Positions 42,135 through 51,023 of a stretch of DNA of 64,000 bases are shown piece after piece (the first letter of the stretch is position 1; each line of letters opens with the position of its first letter). The notes under the pieces were generated by a model, which saw only the letters and a list, made by a program, of their open reading frames with translations, ran no database searches and was not told where the DNA came from. The position numbers and the translations under genes are program-made. Origin of the DNA: Marinobacter sp. NP-4(2019) (GTDB lineage: Bacteria; Pseudomonadota; Gammaproteobacteria; Pseudomonadales; Oleiphilaceae); the NCBI RefSeq assembly GCF_003994855.1, contig NZ_CP034142.1, positions 1,860,001-1,924,000 of the forward strand, given 5' to 3'.

Positions 42135-43730
42135 CTAAGACCTTCCTGCCAGTACTTCTGTTAGATTGATCGAGTCACGCTCGGTTCCCGCAGCGGACTC
42201 GGTGTCTCCGGATGCTTTGGTCGCACGGGCTGCCCCTTCCAGAGTATTGTGTCGTTGCGGCCAGATGCGATTGGACTGCTGGTAAGCGGCCAGAGCCTCG
42301 GCCGGGCGATCCAGGGCAAGCAGCAAGTCGCCAAGGGCTTCGTAGGGCGGCTGCAGGGCGCCCGGGGTGACCGGATGCTTTTCGACAGTGGCTTCCAGTT
42401 TACCGGCGGAACGCATCAGTTCGACGGCGCGCTCAGGTTCTCCTTCAGCATGTGCAATCCAGCCGGCGAGAATCCGGCGATCCACCTCAATGTAAGTTGA
42501 GAAACGCTGATCGGCGGCGGACTTGGCATTTTCCGCCAGTGTTTCCAACCGCTGTTCGGCTTCCCGGGCGGTCTCCAGGTCACCGGTGTGGACGGCTCCC
42601 AGTCCACGGGCAAACCAGCTCAGACCCTCGGGCCAGGGGAACTTGTCCCAGTCGATATAGTCGACGGCACGTGGGGTAATAGCGGCGGCGGCTTGCCAGT
42701 CCCGTGTTTCAACGGCCAACCTTGCCGGGATGGAAGCCAGGTGAAATGCTCCTGGGAAATTTCCCTGGTGTGGTCCGTTGGCCTGGGCAGATTCCCAGAC
42801 ACTCCGGGCCGCGTTGTTTTCACCGCGTTGGAGATGACCATAGACCAGATAGTCGAGTGCGTGAATGTAGTGGAACGATGTAGCGCCATCGACCTTGTGT
42901 TCAACCGCCACCTTTGCGGACCGCTGGTTCCAGTCAATCATCTGCGGCCAGTCACCAAGCCGTACATAAATGTGTGACGGCATATGCAGGGCATGAGGAA
43001 CGCTGGGGGCAATGTCCGCATACGAATCCACAATTTCAGTCGCGTTTGCAGCGCGACCATCGGCATCGGTGGCGTGGATGGTGTAATGAACGGCCCCTGG
43101 ATGGGTGGGCTCGGATTCCCAGGCCTCGCGCAGTACCTTTTCTGCCTCATTGTGCAGCGCTTTCCGATCTTCGGCGGACAGCGCCAATGTCAGGCGTGAC
43201 AATGCATAAAGCGCGGCGATATCAAGATCATCGGGGAAGGCTTGGTAAGCTCTGTCCATGCCCTCAATCCATCCGGTCAGACGCTCCCGGAGCTGGTCGG
43301 TGTCGGGCTCGAAAAAGGCAGCAGTGGCGTCGATCAGAAGCCGTTCCCGCTCATCTTCAACGGTGTCACGGGCTTTCTGGATCGCCTGGCGACCCTGAGT
43401 GATATCCCCCGCACTCGGCGTGGTTCCCCATAACGGCTGGAACAGAGTCGTGGCGATGCCCCAATGGGCCAGGGCACAGTCGGGATCGGCTTGAGTAATG
43501 GCCTCGAATTCGGCCCGGGCCCGGGTGTACATCATGTGATGCATCATTCCCAGTGCGTGGTCGACACCTGCACGCACATCGTCGAGACAGTCGGCTTGAA
43601 AGTTAACGGTGCCTATCGCATCCCCGGCGCTATCGGAATAGCCACCGTTTGCCGCTTCCTGATGTGCCGAAAGGGGAAGGGTAAGGCTCAGAGCAGCGGC
43701 AAAAAGTACAAAGCGAGACGTTGTATTCAT
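42135..43730 (-). CDS. Exported TPR-repeat protein
   Basis: A 531-aa periplasmic protein with signal peptide (to about PLSA-HQEA). TPR-like helix pairs run through most of the length (YTRARAEFEAITQADPDCALAHWGIAT; EKVLREAWESEPTHPGAVHYTIHA; GDWPQMIDWNQRSAKVAVEH; EALAAYQQSNRIWPQRHNTLEGAARA). The His/Met-rich HALGMMHHMMYTRA and HALHMPSHIYVRLGDW motifs recur in this uncharacterised group and may bind a metal. Function unknown. A methyltransferase gene follows. Confidence 0.82.
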   Translation of the reverse strand: MNTTSRFVLFAAALSLTLPLSAHQEAANGGYSDSAGDAIGTVNFQADCLDDVRAGVDHALGMMHHMMYTRARAEFEAITQADPDCALAHWGIATTLFQPLWGTTPSAGDITQGRQAIQKARDTVEDERERLLIDATAAFFEPDTDQLRERLTGWIEGMDRAYQAFPDDLDIAALYALSRLTLALSAEDRKALHNEAEKVLREAWESEPTHPGAVHYTIHATDADGRAANATEIVDSYADIAPSVPHALHMPSHIYVRLGDWPQMIDWNQRSAKVAVEHKVDGATSFHYIHALDYLVYGHLQRGENNAARSVWESAQANGPHQGNFPGAFHLASIPARLAVETRDWQAAAAITPRAVDYIDWDKFPWPEGLSWFARGLGAVHTGDLETAREAEQRLETLAENAKSAADQRFSTYIEVDRRILAGWIAHAEGEPERAVELMRSAGKLEATVEKHPVTPGALQPPYEALGDLLLALDRPAEALAAYQQSNRIWPQRHNTLEGAARATKASGDTESAAGTERDSINLTEVLAGRS

Positions 43731-44367
43731 GACAGGACTCCAGTGAACCGTTTTGCTATTGGAGCCGGCATGTCATACACCGGTCAGGGACTGAATACAT
43801 ACTGCCAGTTACTGGCCTTGCATGCGCAGCTTACTAACCCCGAAATTACTCCTGTTGTGGTTGGTTTGCCAGAGGAAATCCGGAAGTCGTTGTACTGGAG
43901 GATGCTGGGTTAATGCTGACGCTGATGAATCAAAACTCCCCAGTTGAGTGAATGTGTTGATAAGCGAACTGAAACTGGGGAAGCCGTGGCCAATGCCCTG
44001 GGATGGCGACGATTTCCACTGCTGGGTATTTGCCAGGGAGGAGCGGTCGCTGCAGCGTATGCCGCTCGCCACCCCGAGCGGGTCAGTAGGCTTGTGCTGT
44101 ATAACACCTACGCCAAAACGGCGTGCAATCATGTCAGTAACATCTGCAGCAAGCTGGACATTACCACCCGGGCCCAACTGATTGTCAGGGCCAGGGAAGC
44201 GGGATTTGGCAACCACTAGGGCAACTGTCCCGCTTAAGGTCATTTCATCAAACCATTCGGGACAACTGCCTCATGCCGATCGTTGGGGCTGCGCGTAGCG
44301 TGATCATTGAGGCCAGCCGCAGTTGGCCGGGCACTGTATATTACCGGTGACCTGAGAGGTGATCATC
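43731..44367. other. Degenerate intergenic stretch with gene remnants
   Basis: This 637-bp gap holds the internally deleted hydrolase-LuxR gene (43944-44219, listed separately) and no intact gene. A frame at 43770-43913 (MSYTGQGLNTYCQLLALHAQ...) has a protein-like composition but no recognised family. The remainder, 44220-44367, shows no feature apart from the ribosome site of the next gene. Confidence 0.5.
43944..44219 (+). pseudogene. Remnant of alpha/beta-hydrolase/LuxR-type regulator, middle deleted
   Basis: The 91-codon frame joins two unrelated parts. Codons 13-57 (GEAVANALGWRRFPLLGICQGGAVAAAYAARHPERVSRLVLYNTYAKT) are the nucleophile-elbow region of an alpha/beta hydrolase. Codons 60-91 (CNHVSNICSKLDITTRAQLIVRAREAGFG) are the last helices of a LuxR-type HTH. 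Regulators with a hydrolase domain followed by a LuxR HTH exist, so this is best read as one such gene that lost about 150-200 central codons and its 5' end. Confidence 0.7.
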
Positions 44368-45402
44368 ATGGATACCGAAGCCATCAATCAACTGAATGGC
44401 ACATTCCGGGGCGACGTTCTGGAGCCCGGTGATGCCGAATATGACGATGTCCGCGCCCTCTACAACGGCATGATCGACAAACGCCCCCGACTCATCGCCC
44501 GCTGTTGCGATACGGCAGACGTGGTCACGGTCGTGTGTTTCGGGCGCGACCAGGGCCTGCTTGTTGCGCTGCGTGGATGCGGCCATAACGGCCCCGGACT
44601 GGGCAGTTGCAATGACGGGCTGCTGATCGACCTGTCCCGGATGAAAGGCGTCTACGTCGATCCGATCTTCTGGGACCTGGCCGACGCCCGACGGATTATG
44701 GCTTGGTATCGCGACTTCCTGCCCACAGCTCCGCGGGAAATGGGGATGTTCCTGGGGCTTAAACGGGTACCGAAGGTAGAACTGTTCCCCGAGGCTCTCT
44801 GGGGCCGGCCCATTGTTGCCCTCATGACCTGCTATAACGGCACGGAGGAGGAGGGCATTGAAGCGATGCGGCCGGTACGTGAGGCGCTGCCGGAACCTCT
44901 GTTGGACGGAATGACGCAGATGCCGTTTCCCATGTGGCAGTCCGCCTTCGATCCCATCCTGCCCAAAGGGTTGCAATGGTACTGGAAGGGTGACTTCGTG
45001 AAAGAACTGCCCGACGAGGCCATCGACGTTCATATTGAGCATGCCTCGAGAATACCGGACGGTCTGTCATTGATGCACCTGTACCCGATCAACGGCGCGG
45101 TCCACGATACCGACAGCAACGCCATGGCGTGGAGCTGCCGTGACGCGAACTGGTCCATGGTCATTGCCGGAATTGATCCCGAGCCGAAGAATGCGGAAGC
45201 CATCACCCGGTGGGCACGTGATTACTGGGAGGCGGTTCACCCCTACAACGCCAGCGGCGCCTACATCAATTTCATGATGGAAGAGGGGGACGAAAGGGTG
45301 CAGGCCACCTATGGACCCAATTACCCGAGACTGGCGCGGATCAAGACCAGGTACGATCCGGATAACTTCTTCCGGGTGAATCAGAACATCCGCCCGGGAT
45401 GA
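44368..45402 (+). pseudogene. FAD-binding (BBE-type) oxidoreductase with internal deletion
   Basis: A 344-codon frame of the FAD-linked oxidase family with berberine-bridge C-terminus (SGAYINFMMEEGDERVQATYGPNYPRLARIKTRYDPDNFFRVNQNIRPG). The FAD domain is incomplete: after VALRGCGHNGPGLGSCNDGLLIDLSRMKGVYVDP the protein jumps to IFWDLADARRIMAWYRDFL. Family members have about 120-130 more residues here, including the GGxxW...GVGG and GGGGNFG flavin-binding loops. RGCGHN also replaces the usual RGGGH. The frame is intact, but without the flavin site it is probably inactive. ATG 44368 has AGAGG upstream. Confidence 0.75.
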
Positions 45403-45421
45403 GTTTGATGCCGGGTTCAAA

Positions 45422-45463
45422 CGGAGCCCCAAGCAGTGTCATGGAAGGCAGCATGGGGCTCCG
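45422..45463. terminator. Bidirectional terminator after the FAD oxidoreductase remnant
   Basis: Arms CGGAGCCCCA (45422-45431) and TGGGGCTCCG (45454-45463) form a 10-bp stem in the 92-bp gap between convergent genes. Confidence 0.6.
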
Positions 45464-45494
45464 GATCACAATCCTCCTTGTGCAAGGTTTTGGT

Positions 45495-45812
45495 CTATGA
45501 ATCAGTATAGGATTCAGGTACGAAGTTATAGGCCTCCCTTACCTGGTGCATAACCATTGTTGCCTCATCGGGTTCCAGACCAACTTTCATTAATTGCGGC
45601 ATAACCAGTCTGCCAACTTTTGAGGTTTCCGAGCGGGAGACTTTATGTCTGATGAACACCTGCGCTATATCTTTCGGATTGGCGTTCCTGTCCTTCCGGA
45701 TGAGTTGGCCAATTTCATTGGCACAGGCCTGCTTGACCGGGTCTTGTTTCCGTGCCATTCGGACGACCAGAAACACCGCAGTAATGAATAGCGCTACAAA
45801 CAAGAATTTCAT
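45495..45812 (-). CDS. Small membrane-anchored hypothetical protein
   Basis: A 105-aa protein I do not recognise. It begins with one hydrophobic segment (MKFLFVALFITAVFLVVRMARK), likely a membrane anchor with positive-inside topology or an uncleaved signal. The soluble part (DPVKQACANEIGQLIRKDRNANPKDIAQVFIRHKVSRSETSKVGRLVMPQLMKVGLEPDEATMVMHQVREAYNFV) is predicted helical. ATG 45812 is preferred; ATG 45836 is possible. It stands alone between the FAD remnant and the antiporter gene. Confidence 0.6.
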   Translation of the reverse strand: MKFLFVALFITAVFLVVRMARKQDPVKQACANEIGQLIRKDRNANPKDIAQVFIRHKVSRSETSKVGRLVMPQLMKVGLEPDEATMVMHQVREAYNFVPESYTDS

Positions 45813-45908
45813 ATCCCGGACCTTTTTAAAAAACACTTAATGACTCGGAGCAAAATAGCGACTAGCCCACACAGAGTCTAGTGGATTGGTTATTGCCGCT
45901 TACATTGA

Positions 45909-47108
45909 TCAACGCAGAACCCGTTTTACAAGTACCGGCCCAATCAGCTCAAAAATTATGGTGGAAGCAACGACCACCGGAATAATGGTGTCGTGGTGTT
46001 CTGGAAATCGTTCGGCTGCCAGCAATGCCAGACCAATCGCAATACCCGCTTGTGGTGTCAGCGCCAGTCCAATATTCCGGGGGACTGCCTGATGTTTCAC
46101 CCGGTTGAACATCACTGCAAGATAGCCGCCCAACACCCGGCCAGCCACACGAAGAAGGATATAGGCCACGGTCAGCAGTATTGCATCGTCCACCTTGAAC
46201 AAATCAATACTTGCTCCGGACAACACAAAGAAGAACACAAGAAACGGCCATTCAATGTGCTCAATCTCCCGGAATGACCGGGTATGGTGGTGGGACAGGG
46301 TTGCTACCAGGCTACCGGCAATCATGGATGCCAGTAGGGCGGACACACCCAGTAACGAAGAGAGCCCGGCCAGTAACAATATCAACGCGATTGCTTCCAC
46401 CTGTGTGGGCTCTCCCGGCCTGAGGCGACCGGTCAGCCATGCGGCTGGCAGCCCAATGGCAATCCCCATCAGGATCGCGCCTCCCAGTTCCCACATTGCA
46501 TGCAACAGGGCTATTTGGCCATCACCGCCAAGTACCCAACCGAGCACTGCCATGCTCAACCCGAAAACGAGAATACCCCAGCCATCATCGATAGCAACGA
46601 TGCCCAGTAACAGCCGGGGTAGCTTTCCGGTACTCCCGCTCTCGCGAACGGATTCACTGACAGCGGCAGGGTCCGTTGCTACTGAAATGGCTGCCAGCGA
46701 AACCGCAACCACAAGGGGAAACCCCAACACTAGCAAACCGGCACCAACCAGGAGTCCACCCCCGATAATGACGGACAACGAAACAACCAGAATCAGCGGG
46801 CCGGTATTGCGCAGCCGATCCATTTTCAACTCACTGCCCAACAGAAAAGCCACCATTACGAGTGCCAACTGGATTAGTGGCTCGCTCAGTCCGCCAAGCA
46901 AATCACCGTTCTGATCACCTGGCCACACTTGTTGAGCGAAAGCGATGCCAATGCCTACCAGCATCAGAATCGAGATTCGCGGAATCCTGGTTCGGCAGGC
47001 GAGGGTATCCGCGAAAATGCTGGCGGACAGAATAACGCCCAAGAAGATGATATTGAGAGTGGCCTGCGAAGCCTCAGTGGGTAACCAGTCGGGCAGGTGA
47101 TCAATCAT
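45909..47108 (-). CDS. Cation:proton antiporter (CPA family)
   Basis: A 399-aa inner-membrane transporter with 11-12 helices. ISVATDPAAVSESVRE is the CPA1-type discontinuous-helix motif (ATDPA), and GIVAIDDGWGILVFGLSM carries the acidic ion-binding residues (two Asp). Later GALLASMIAGSLVATLSHHH-like and ALTPQAGIAIGLALLAAERF blocks match the Na_H_Exchanger fold. It would exchange Na or K for protons for pH and salt balance, useful in a marine cell. Ion preference is unknown. Confidence 0.88.
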   Translation of the reverse strand: MIDHLPDWLPTEASQATLNIIFLGVILSASIFADTLACRTRIPRISILMLVGIGIAFAQQVWPGDQNGDLLGGLSEPLIQLALVMVAFLLGSELKMDRLRNTGPLILVVSLSVIIGGGLLVGAGLLVLGFPLVVAVSLAAISVATDPAAVSESVRESGSTGKLPRLLLGIVAIDDGWGILVFGLSMAVLGWVLGGDGQIALLHAMWELGGAILMGIAIGLPAAWLTGRLRPGEPTQVEAIALILLLAGLSSLLGVSALLASMIAGSLVATLSHHHTRSFREIEHIEWPFLVFFFVLSGASIDLFKVDDAILLTVAYILLRVAGRVLGGYLAVMFNRVKHQAVPRNIGLALTPQAGIAIGLALLAAERFPEHHDTIIPVVVASTIIFELIGPVLVKRVLR

Positions 47109-47204
47109 TTGGATTTATAGGTCCTTTCTGGTGCAGCCTGTAATGCAGAGCACACACCTTGTCAGCCAGCAAGCTGTTCAACGTAATCTGCCTGGTTTTC
47201 CGTT

Positions 47205-47846
47205 TTACTTCTGGTCAACCAACTTTTCCCTGGCTCGGTCAACATGGCCACACCAGTCGGTGCGCAACATTTCCTGAAAACCGGGATCGCCACCAAACGC
47301 ACTGGAGAGCACAACATCCGGTTCGAAGTACCGGAGGATTTTCAGACTCTCAACCAGGGTGTCCCGGTCACTGTAGCCGGAAATGAACCCGGCTTGCCAT
47401 GTTCCATCCTTGCCCAGATATAGCGTGTCACCAGTGAAAAGATAGCGTTTGCCTTGAGGAGACTCCACAAGGAAGCAGGTGCTTCCCGGAGTGTGTCCCG
47501 GGGTAGGGATCACTTCAATATTGCCCAGTTGAACTTCGCGCTTATCAAACAGAATATCCGGAGTACAGATAGGGGTGAATTTGGCCAGTTCTTTCACATG
47601 GCCGCCCAATCTGGCGCCGAATTGCTCGCGAATCAGCTTTAACGTTTCGCCCAACTCGTCCTGGTGACTCAAAAACTGGTACGCCACGCCACCAAGCTCT
47701 GCCATGTTGTCTATCTCATGCTGATGGCTGGTATTGTAAAAGAGTACGTTTCCGTCATCCCGGGTGAGCAGGTAGGCATGGGTCGTCAGGCCTGGGAGAG
47801 GGTTCTCCGTCTCTGTTTGCCACAAATCGGGTTGTATCTGCTTCAT
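47205..47846 (-). CDS. MBL-fold metallo-hydrolase
   Basis: A 213-aa metallo-beta-lactamase fold protein: GNVLFYNTSHQHEI and YQFLSHQDELG at the first metal-ligand region, TPGHTPGSTCFLVESPQGKRYLFTGDTLYLG at the later ones. The usual HxHxDH is reduced to SHQDE, as seen in one subgroup of small MBL proteins, so only part of the dinuclear site may remain. Cytoplasmic; the substrate is unknown. A shortened deaminase remnant follows upstream on the same strand. Confidence 0.8.
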   Translation of the reverse strand: MKQIQPDLWQTETENPLPGLTTHAYLLTRDDGNVLFYNTSHQHEIDNMAELGGVAYQFLSHQDELGETLKLIREQFGARLGGHVKELAKFTPICTPDILFDKREVQLGNIEVIPTPGHTPGSTCFLVESPQGKRYLFTGDTLYLGKDGTWQAGFISGYSDRDTLVESLKILRYFEPDVVLSSAFGGDPGFQEMLRTDWCGHVDRAREKLVDQK

Positions 47847-47894
47847 GTCAAATGCTCTTTGCAGTTGGTTGGGACATGCCGCCGTCAGTACTTT

Positions 47895-48095
47895 TCAGGC
47901 CTTCCGGTGCAACCGATGATGCAACGCGCGCACCTCGTCAGTAAGCTCGTCCGCAGGAAATTTCATTATGGCCCTCCCAGCGAACCTGTCCGTTGCCATC
48001 GACCAGCACCGAACCAAAAGGTTCGTCTCCCTTTTCCAGGGCCTCAGTAGCCAGGGCCACGCAGCGACGCAGAGGACAAGATCGTTAGAATTCAT
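47895..48095 (-). pseudogene. Nucleoside deaminase remnant, frameshifted and internally deleted
   Basis: From ATG 48095 the frame reads MNSNDLVL; one base out of frame, the text becomes LRRCVALATEALEKGDEPFGSVLVDGNGQVRWEGHNEIS, the N-terminal part of a CDA-fold nucleoside/guanine deaminase. It then jumps to DELTDEVRALHHRLHRKA and stop, a typical family C-terminus. The zinc motifs (HAE and PCxxC) are missing. About 200 bp remain of roughly 450-480. One frameshift plus one internal deletion make it non-functional. Confidence 0.7.
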
Positions 48096-48124
48096 GATGG
48101 GTGATTTCCCCAGGGGCTTTTCGC

Positions 48125-48170
48125 GAGTGATGTTTCTAGCGTAGGTGGTGATCGCAGTTGTTACCAAGAA
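48125..48170 (-). promoter_or_regulatory. Shared 46-nt promoter motif, copy A
   Basis: Lies 30 nt upstream of the deaminase remnant start. Its core GAGTGATGTTTCTAGCGTAG plus GTG, then TGAT and, 10 nt on, ACCAAGAA are identical to copy B at 51024-51069. In the gene direction this reads TTCTTGGT...CACCTACGCTAGAAACATCA, so a common sigma factor or regulator is likely. Confidence 0.6.
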
Positions 48171-48281
48171 TAGATAATGCCCGGGGACAATCCGCACAGA
48201 GCGCTACGAGTGTCCCCAGAGCGGGCCCAGGCACCACGTTGAGTTGCATCATCTTCAGTGATTGCTACCGGGCCCTCCTTA

Positions 48282-48632
48282 CTAAAAGGCTTTACCGTCT
48301 TCGATTTTCTCGTAGTGGCCATTCAGACTGCCGTCCGCCGCGTTGAACTTGGTGACGATGCCATAGTAACCCTTGCCGGACCAGTCTCCGCCGAGCAGCT
48401 TGCCCGTGAGAACATTATCCTCGCCGTAGTGAATCGCGATCTTCTTATCCCCGGAAGGCGCTACCCAAGTTCCCGTGTTGCCAACCAAACGCCCCGCAAT
48501 TTCATCCGCAGTGAGCTGTTTGGCGCCATTACCCAGAGCCTCCTCCATTGCGCTTTCTGCCGCGACTGTCAACGAGAAGCCTGCGATCACTGCGTAAGCC
48601 AGTGTTTTAATCAATGTCGCTTTGAGTTTCAT
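48282..48632 (-). CDS. Exported protein of unknown function
   Basis: A 116-aa secreted or periplasmic protein with a signal peptide (MKLKATLIKTLAYAVIAGFSLTVAA). The mature part includes LTADEIAGRLVGNTGTWVAPSGDKKIAIHYGEDNVLTGKLLGGDWSGKGYYGIVTKFNAADGSLNG, which looks like a small beta-rich domain that could recognise a ligand or wall component. I do not recognise the family, and the C-terminus may be shortened. ATG 48632 follows AGGAG. Divergent from the CadC-like regulator gene, which may control it. Confidence 0.65.
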   Translation of the reverse strand: MKLKATLIKTLAYAVIAGFSLTVAAESAMEEALGNGAKQLTADEIAGRLVGNTGTWVAPSGDKKIAIHYGEDNVLTGKLLGGDWSGKGYYGIVTKFNAADGSLNGHYEKIEDGKAF

Positions 48633-48794
48633 CGTGTTATCTCCTGCAGGTTTATTACATAAGAGCCTGGTACCGGGACTCGACCCAGGCCATGTATGAG
48701 GCAATGATGTTCCTAATGAGCGTGGGCCGCTTGAAGATTGGCTGAATTTAGTTGACTATTTTATGAAGATTTATGGTGAGCACCGTGGTGACGC

Positions 48795-50510
48795 ATGGTC
48801 TATCGTTTCGGAAACTTTGTTTTTGATCCGGATGCCGCCAGGCTGCTCGATTCGGGGGCGGCTGTCCCGCTTGAGCCGCAGGTTTTGAGTCTGCTGAAGT
48901 ACCTTGTCGAGAACCGGAACCGCATTGTTTCCAAGGATGAGCTGTTCGAGGAGATCTGGCCGGGGCGCGTGGTCTCCGACGCCGCATTGAACACGAGGAT
49001 CCGAGCGGTTCGCAGAGCACTGGGGGACGATCGTGAACACCAGACATTCCTGCGGACCTATCCCAAGCGGGGATTTCAGTTTGTGGCCGAGACCGCGTGT
49101 ATCGAGTCAGGTGACGAAATCGGCGCCCCGTCCAAGGCAAACCAAACGCCACCTACTCACAATGTCGGGAGCTTGGTGGGGCTTTCTGTTCTGTTCCTGT
49201 TCCTCATGCTGTCTGGCGCTGTTTGGTGGCTTGACCATAACGGGGTTTTCCAGGCCTCGCCGGTACCGCCCGCCAAGCCCTCCATTGCTGTCTTGCCATT
49301 CGATAACCTGTCCGGTGATCCGAGTCAGGAATATTTTGCAGACGCCTTCACGGAAGACCTGATTACAGATCTGTCTCGTATTCGGGGCGCCTTCGTTATT
49401 GCGCGCCGCACTTCGTTCACATACAAGAATAAGCCGGTGGATGTGAAGACAGTGGCAAAAGAGCTGGGCGTCCGATACATCCTTGAGGGGAGTGTTCGTC
49501 AATCTGGCGACCAGGTCCGCATCAATGCACAGCTCATTGATGCCGCAACCCGTAGTCACCTCTGGTCGGAACGGTACGACCGTGTCTTGACGGATGTGTT
49601 CTCGGTACAGAGCGATGTGACGGGACAGATCGCCGCAGTGCTCAAAGCCGAGCTACGAGAGGCGGATAGCCGGAGACAGCAACCACCGGAAAGCCTGGAA
49701 GCCTGGGATTACGCGCTGCGAGGCAATGTGAAACTGTTCAATCCTACAGGCCCGAAGGACTTTCAGGACGCGAAGGCTCTCCTGGATAAGGCTGTACAGC
49801 TTGATCCCAACATTGCGTCGGCGTGGAGTGGACTGGCGTTCGTTCATTTCGCGGCAAGCATGGGGCACATACCTGGCATCTCGGTCCCTGCCTCTAAGGA
49901 TTTGTCCCTGGAAGCGGCTCAGAAGGCAGTTTCGATCGATCCGAAGGACGCGGAGGGGCATTGGATGATTGGCGTGGGGTATGCTCGGAATGGACAACCT
50001 GAGCGCGGCCTGGCTTCGTGCAACACCGCGATGGCGATCAACCCCAATAACGATTGTGCTTATGTGTGTGCCGGACTGGCCAATATGGCGTTGGCAAAGC
50101 CGACCGAGGCCTTGTCACACTTTCGTCAGTCACTTCGGCTGAATCCAGGGTTCCGGCCTTTCAAGAAATATACCTATATGGGGCTCGCGCATTTATACAG
50201 CGGACAGGATGCGGAGGCCATCGCAGTATTGAACCGCGCCATTACAGATGCTCCGGGGAATTCGCTGGCGAACTTTGCCCTGACGTCCGCGCTTGCCTTG
50301 ACCGGTCGCATGGAGGATGCGCGGACGTCACTCGAAAACACTATGGCGCAGGCACACAGCGATCAAACCACGATCAATGCGTTGCGCAACAGCCACTCCT
50401 GGATGGGCCCGGGTTCTGAGCGTGTGCTCGAAGGGCTCCGCCTCGCCCGCATGCCTGTGGATACAGGGATTGAAACCTCCTCACAAAACAGATCTGTCCC
50501 GGAATTCTAA
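48795..50510 (+). CDS. CadC/ToxR-like membrane regulator with TolB-like and TPR domains
   Basis: A 571-aa one-component regulator. Residues 1-100 are an OmpR-type winged helix (FDPDAARLLDSGAAVPLEPQVLSLLKYLVENRNRIVSKDELFEEIWPGRVVSDAALNTRIRAVRRALGDD). A membrane helix follows near 130-148 (VGLSVLFLFLMLSGAVWWL). The periplasmic part has a TolB-N/FlgO-like domain (SIAVLPFDNLSGDPSQEYFADAFTEDLITDLSRI) and five or so TPR repeats. It would bind DNA directly from the membrane in response to an envelope signal. Candidate targets are the adjacent exported-protein gene and the DUF302 gene. Confidence 0.9.
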   Translation: MVYRFGNFVFDPDAARLLDSGAAVPLEPQVLSLLKYLVENRNRIVSKDELFEEIWPGRVVSDAALNTRIRAVRRALGDDREHQTFLRTYPKRGFQFVAETACIESGDEIGAPSKANQTPPTHNVGSLVGLSVLFLFLMLSGAVWWLDHNGVFQASPVPPAKPSIAVLPFDNLSGDPSQEYFADAFTEDLITDLSRIRGAFVIARRTSFTYKNKPVDVKTVAKELGVRYILEGSVRQSGDQVRINAQLIDAATRSHLWSERYDRVLTDVFSVQSDVTGQIAAVLKAELREADSRRQQPPESLEAWDYALRGNVKLFNPTGPKDFQDAKALLDKAVQLDPNIASAWSGLAFVHFAASMGHIPGISVPASKDLSLEAAQKAVSIDPKDAEGHWMIGVGYARNGQPERGLASCNTAMAINPNNDCAYVCAGLANMALAKPTEALSHFRQSLRLNPGFRPFKKYTYMGLAHLYSGQDAEAIAVLNRAITDAPGNSLANFALTSALALTGRMEDARTSLENTMAQAHSDQTTINALRNSHSWMGPGSERVLEGLRLARMPVDTGIETSSQNRSVPEF

Positions 50511-50521
50511 AAATGAAAGCC

Positions 50522-50998
50522 TCATTTCTGGGTTGCGGTGCTGCCTATCGCTTCGAAAATACCGTCCAGCTCCTCTGCGACCGCCTTGAGCTCAGCACCA
50601 CCGCTCTCAAGATAGGGCGCAAACACATGGCTTGGTGTTTTCCATGAGAGTGTGGCTGTACCATTTTCTTCCTCAGTGACGTAGAAGCGGATGGGGGCCT
50701 CTATCATGGCAGGCACGTTGGCGCGGATGGCGCGGACCGCGAAGTCATTGCGGAACACGCCAAGCACCCGGTTGCCGGGAATGACTTCACCGCGCTGGGC
50801 GGCGACTTCGGTTGGACCGACATCCGTTACTACCGCCATACCTTCTTCCTTGACGGCCTGGCGCACAGAACCGAGCAGTTCTGAATAGCTCTGCTCCGTC
50901 GGGATGACACGCCAGCCTTCACGTGGTGTCACAGATTCCGCCGAGGCCGACAGAGCGATGAGGAATGCCAGGATCAGAACCACGGAGGGGCGTATCAT
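50522..50998 (-). CDS. Exported DUF302 family protein
   Basis: A 158-aa periplasmic protein: signal peptide (RPSVVLILAFLIALSASA), then a DUF302 domain (SYSELLGSVRQAVKEEGMAVVTDVGPTEVAAQRGEVIPGNRVLGVFRNDFAVRAIRANVPAMIEAPIRFYVTEEENGTATLSWKTPSHVFAPY). Function unknown; DUF302 proteins often sit near stress or redox genes. The second ATG (50998) is favoured because AAGGAG lies 7 nt before it. The promoter carries copy B of the shared 46-nt motif. Convergent with the CadC-like gene. Confidence 0.87.
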   Translation of the reverse strand: MIRPSVVLILAFLIALSASAESVTPREGWRVIPTEQSYSELLGSVRQAVKEEGMAVVTDVGPTEVAAQRGEVIPGNRVLGVFRNDFAVRAIRANVPAMIEAPIRFYVTEEENGTATLSWKTPSHVFAPYLESGGAELKAVAEELDGIFEAIGSTATQK

Positions 50999-51023
50999 AA
51001 TCATGCTCCTTGTCGTATTCCGT

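Larger units (their letters stand above)
47847..48281. other. Intergenic stretch with deaminase remnant and shared promoter motif
   Basis: No intact gene in this 435-bp gap. It contains the nucleoside deaminase remnant (47895-48095), a 46-nt motif (48125-48170) that recurs upstream of the DUF302 gene, and a 7-bp inverted repeat GGGGACA/TGTCCCC (48184-48217) that may end the transcript of the exported-protein gene on the minus strand. Confidence 0.5.

Noticed and set aside
43464..43913. A 149-codon plus-strand frame over the start of the TPR gene
   Set aside because: Most of it is antisense to the signal-peptide end of the TPR gene; the last 48 codons look protein-like but cannot be assigned.
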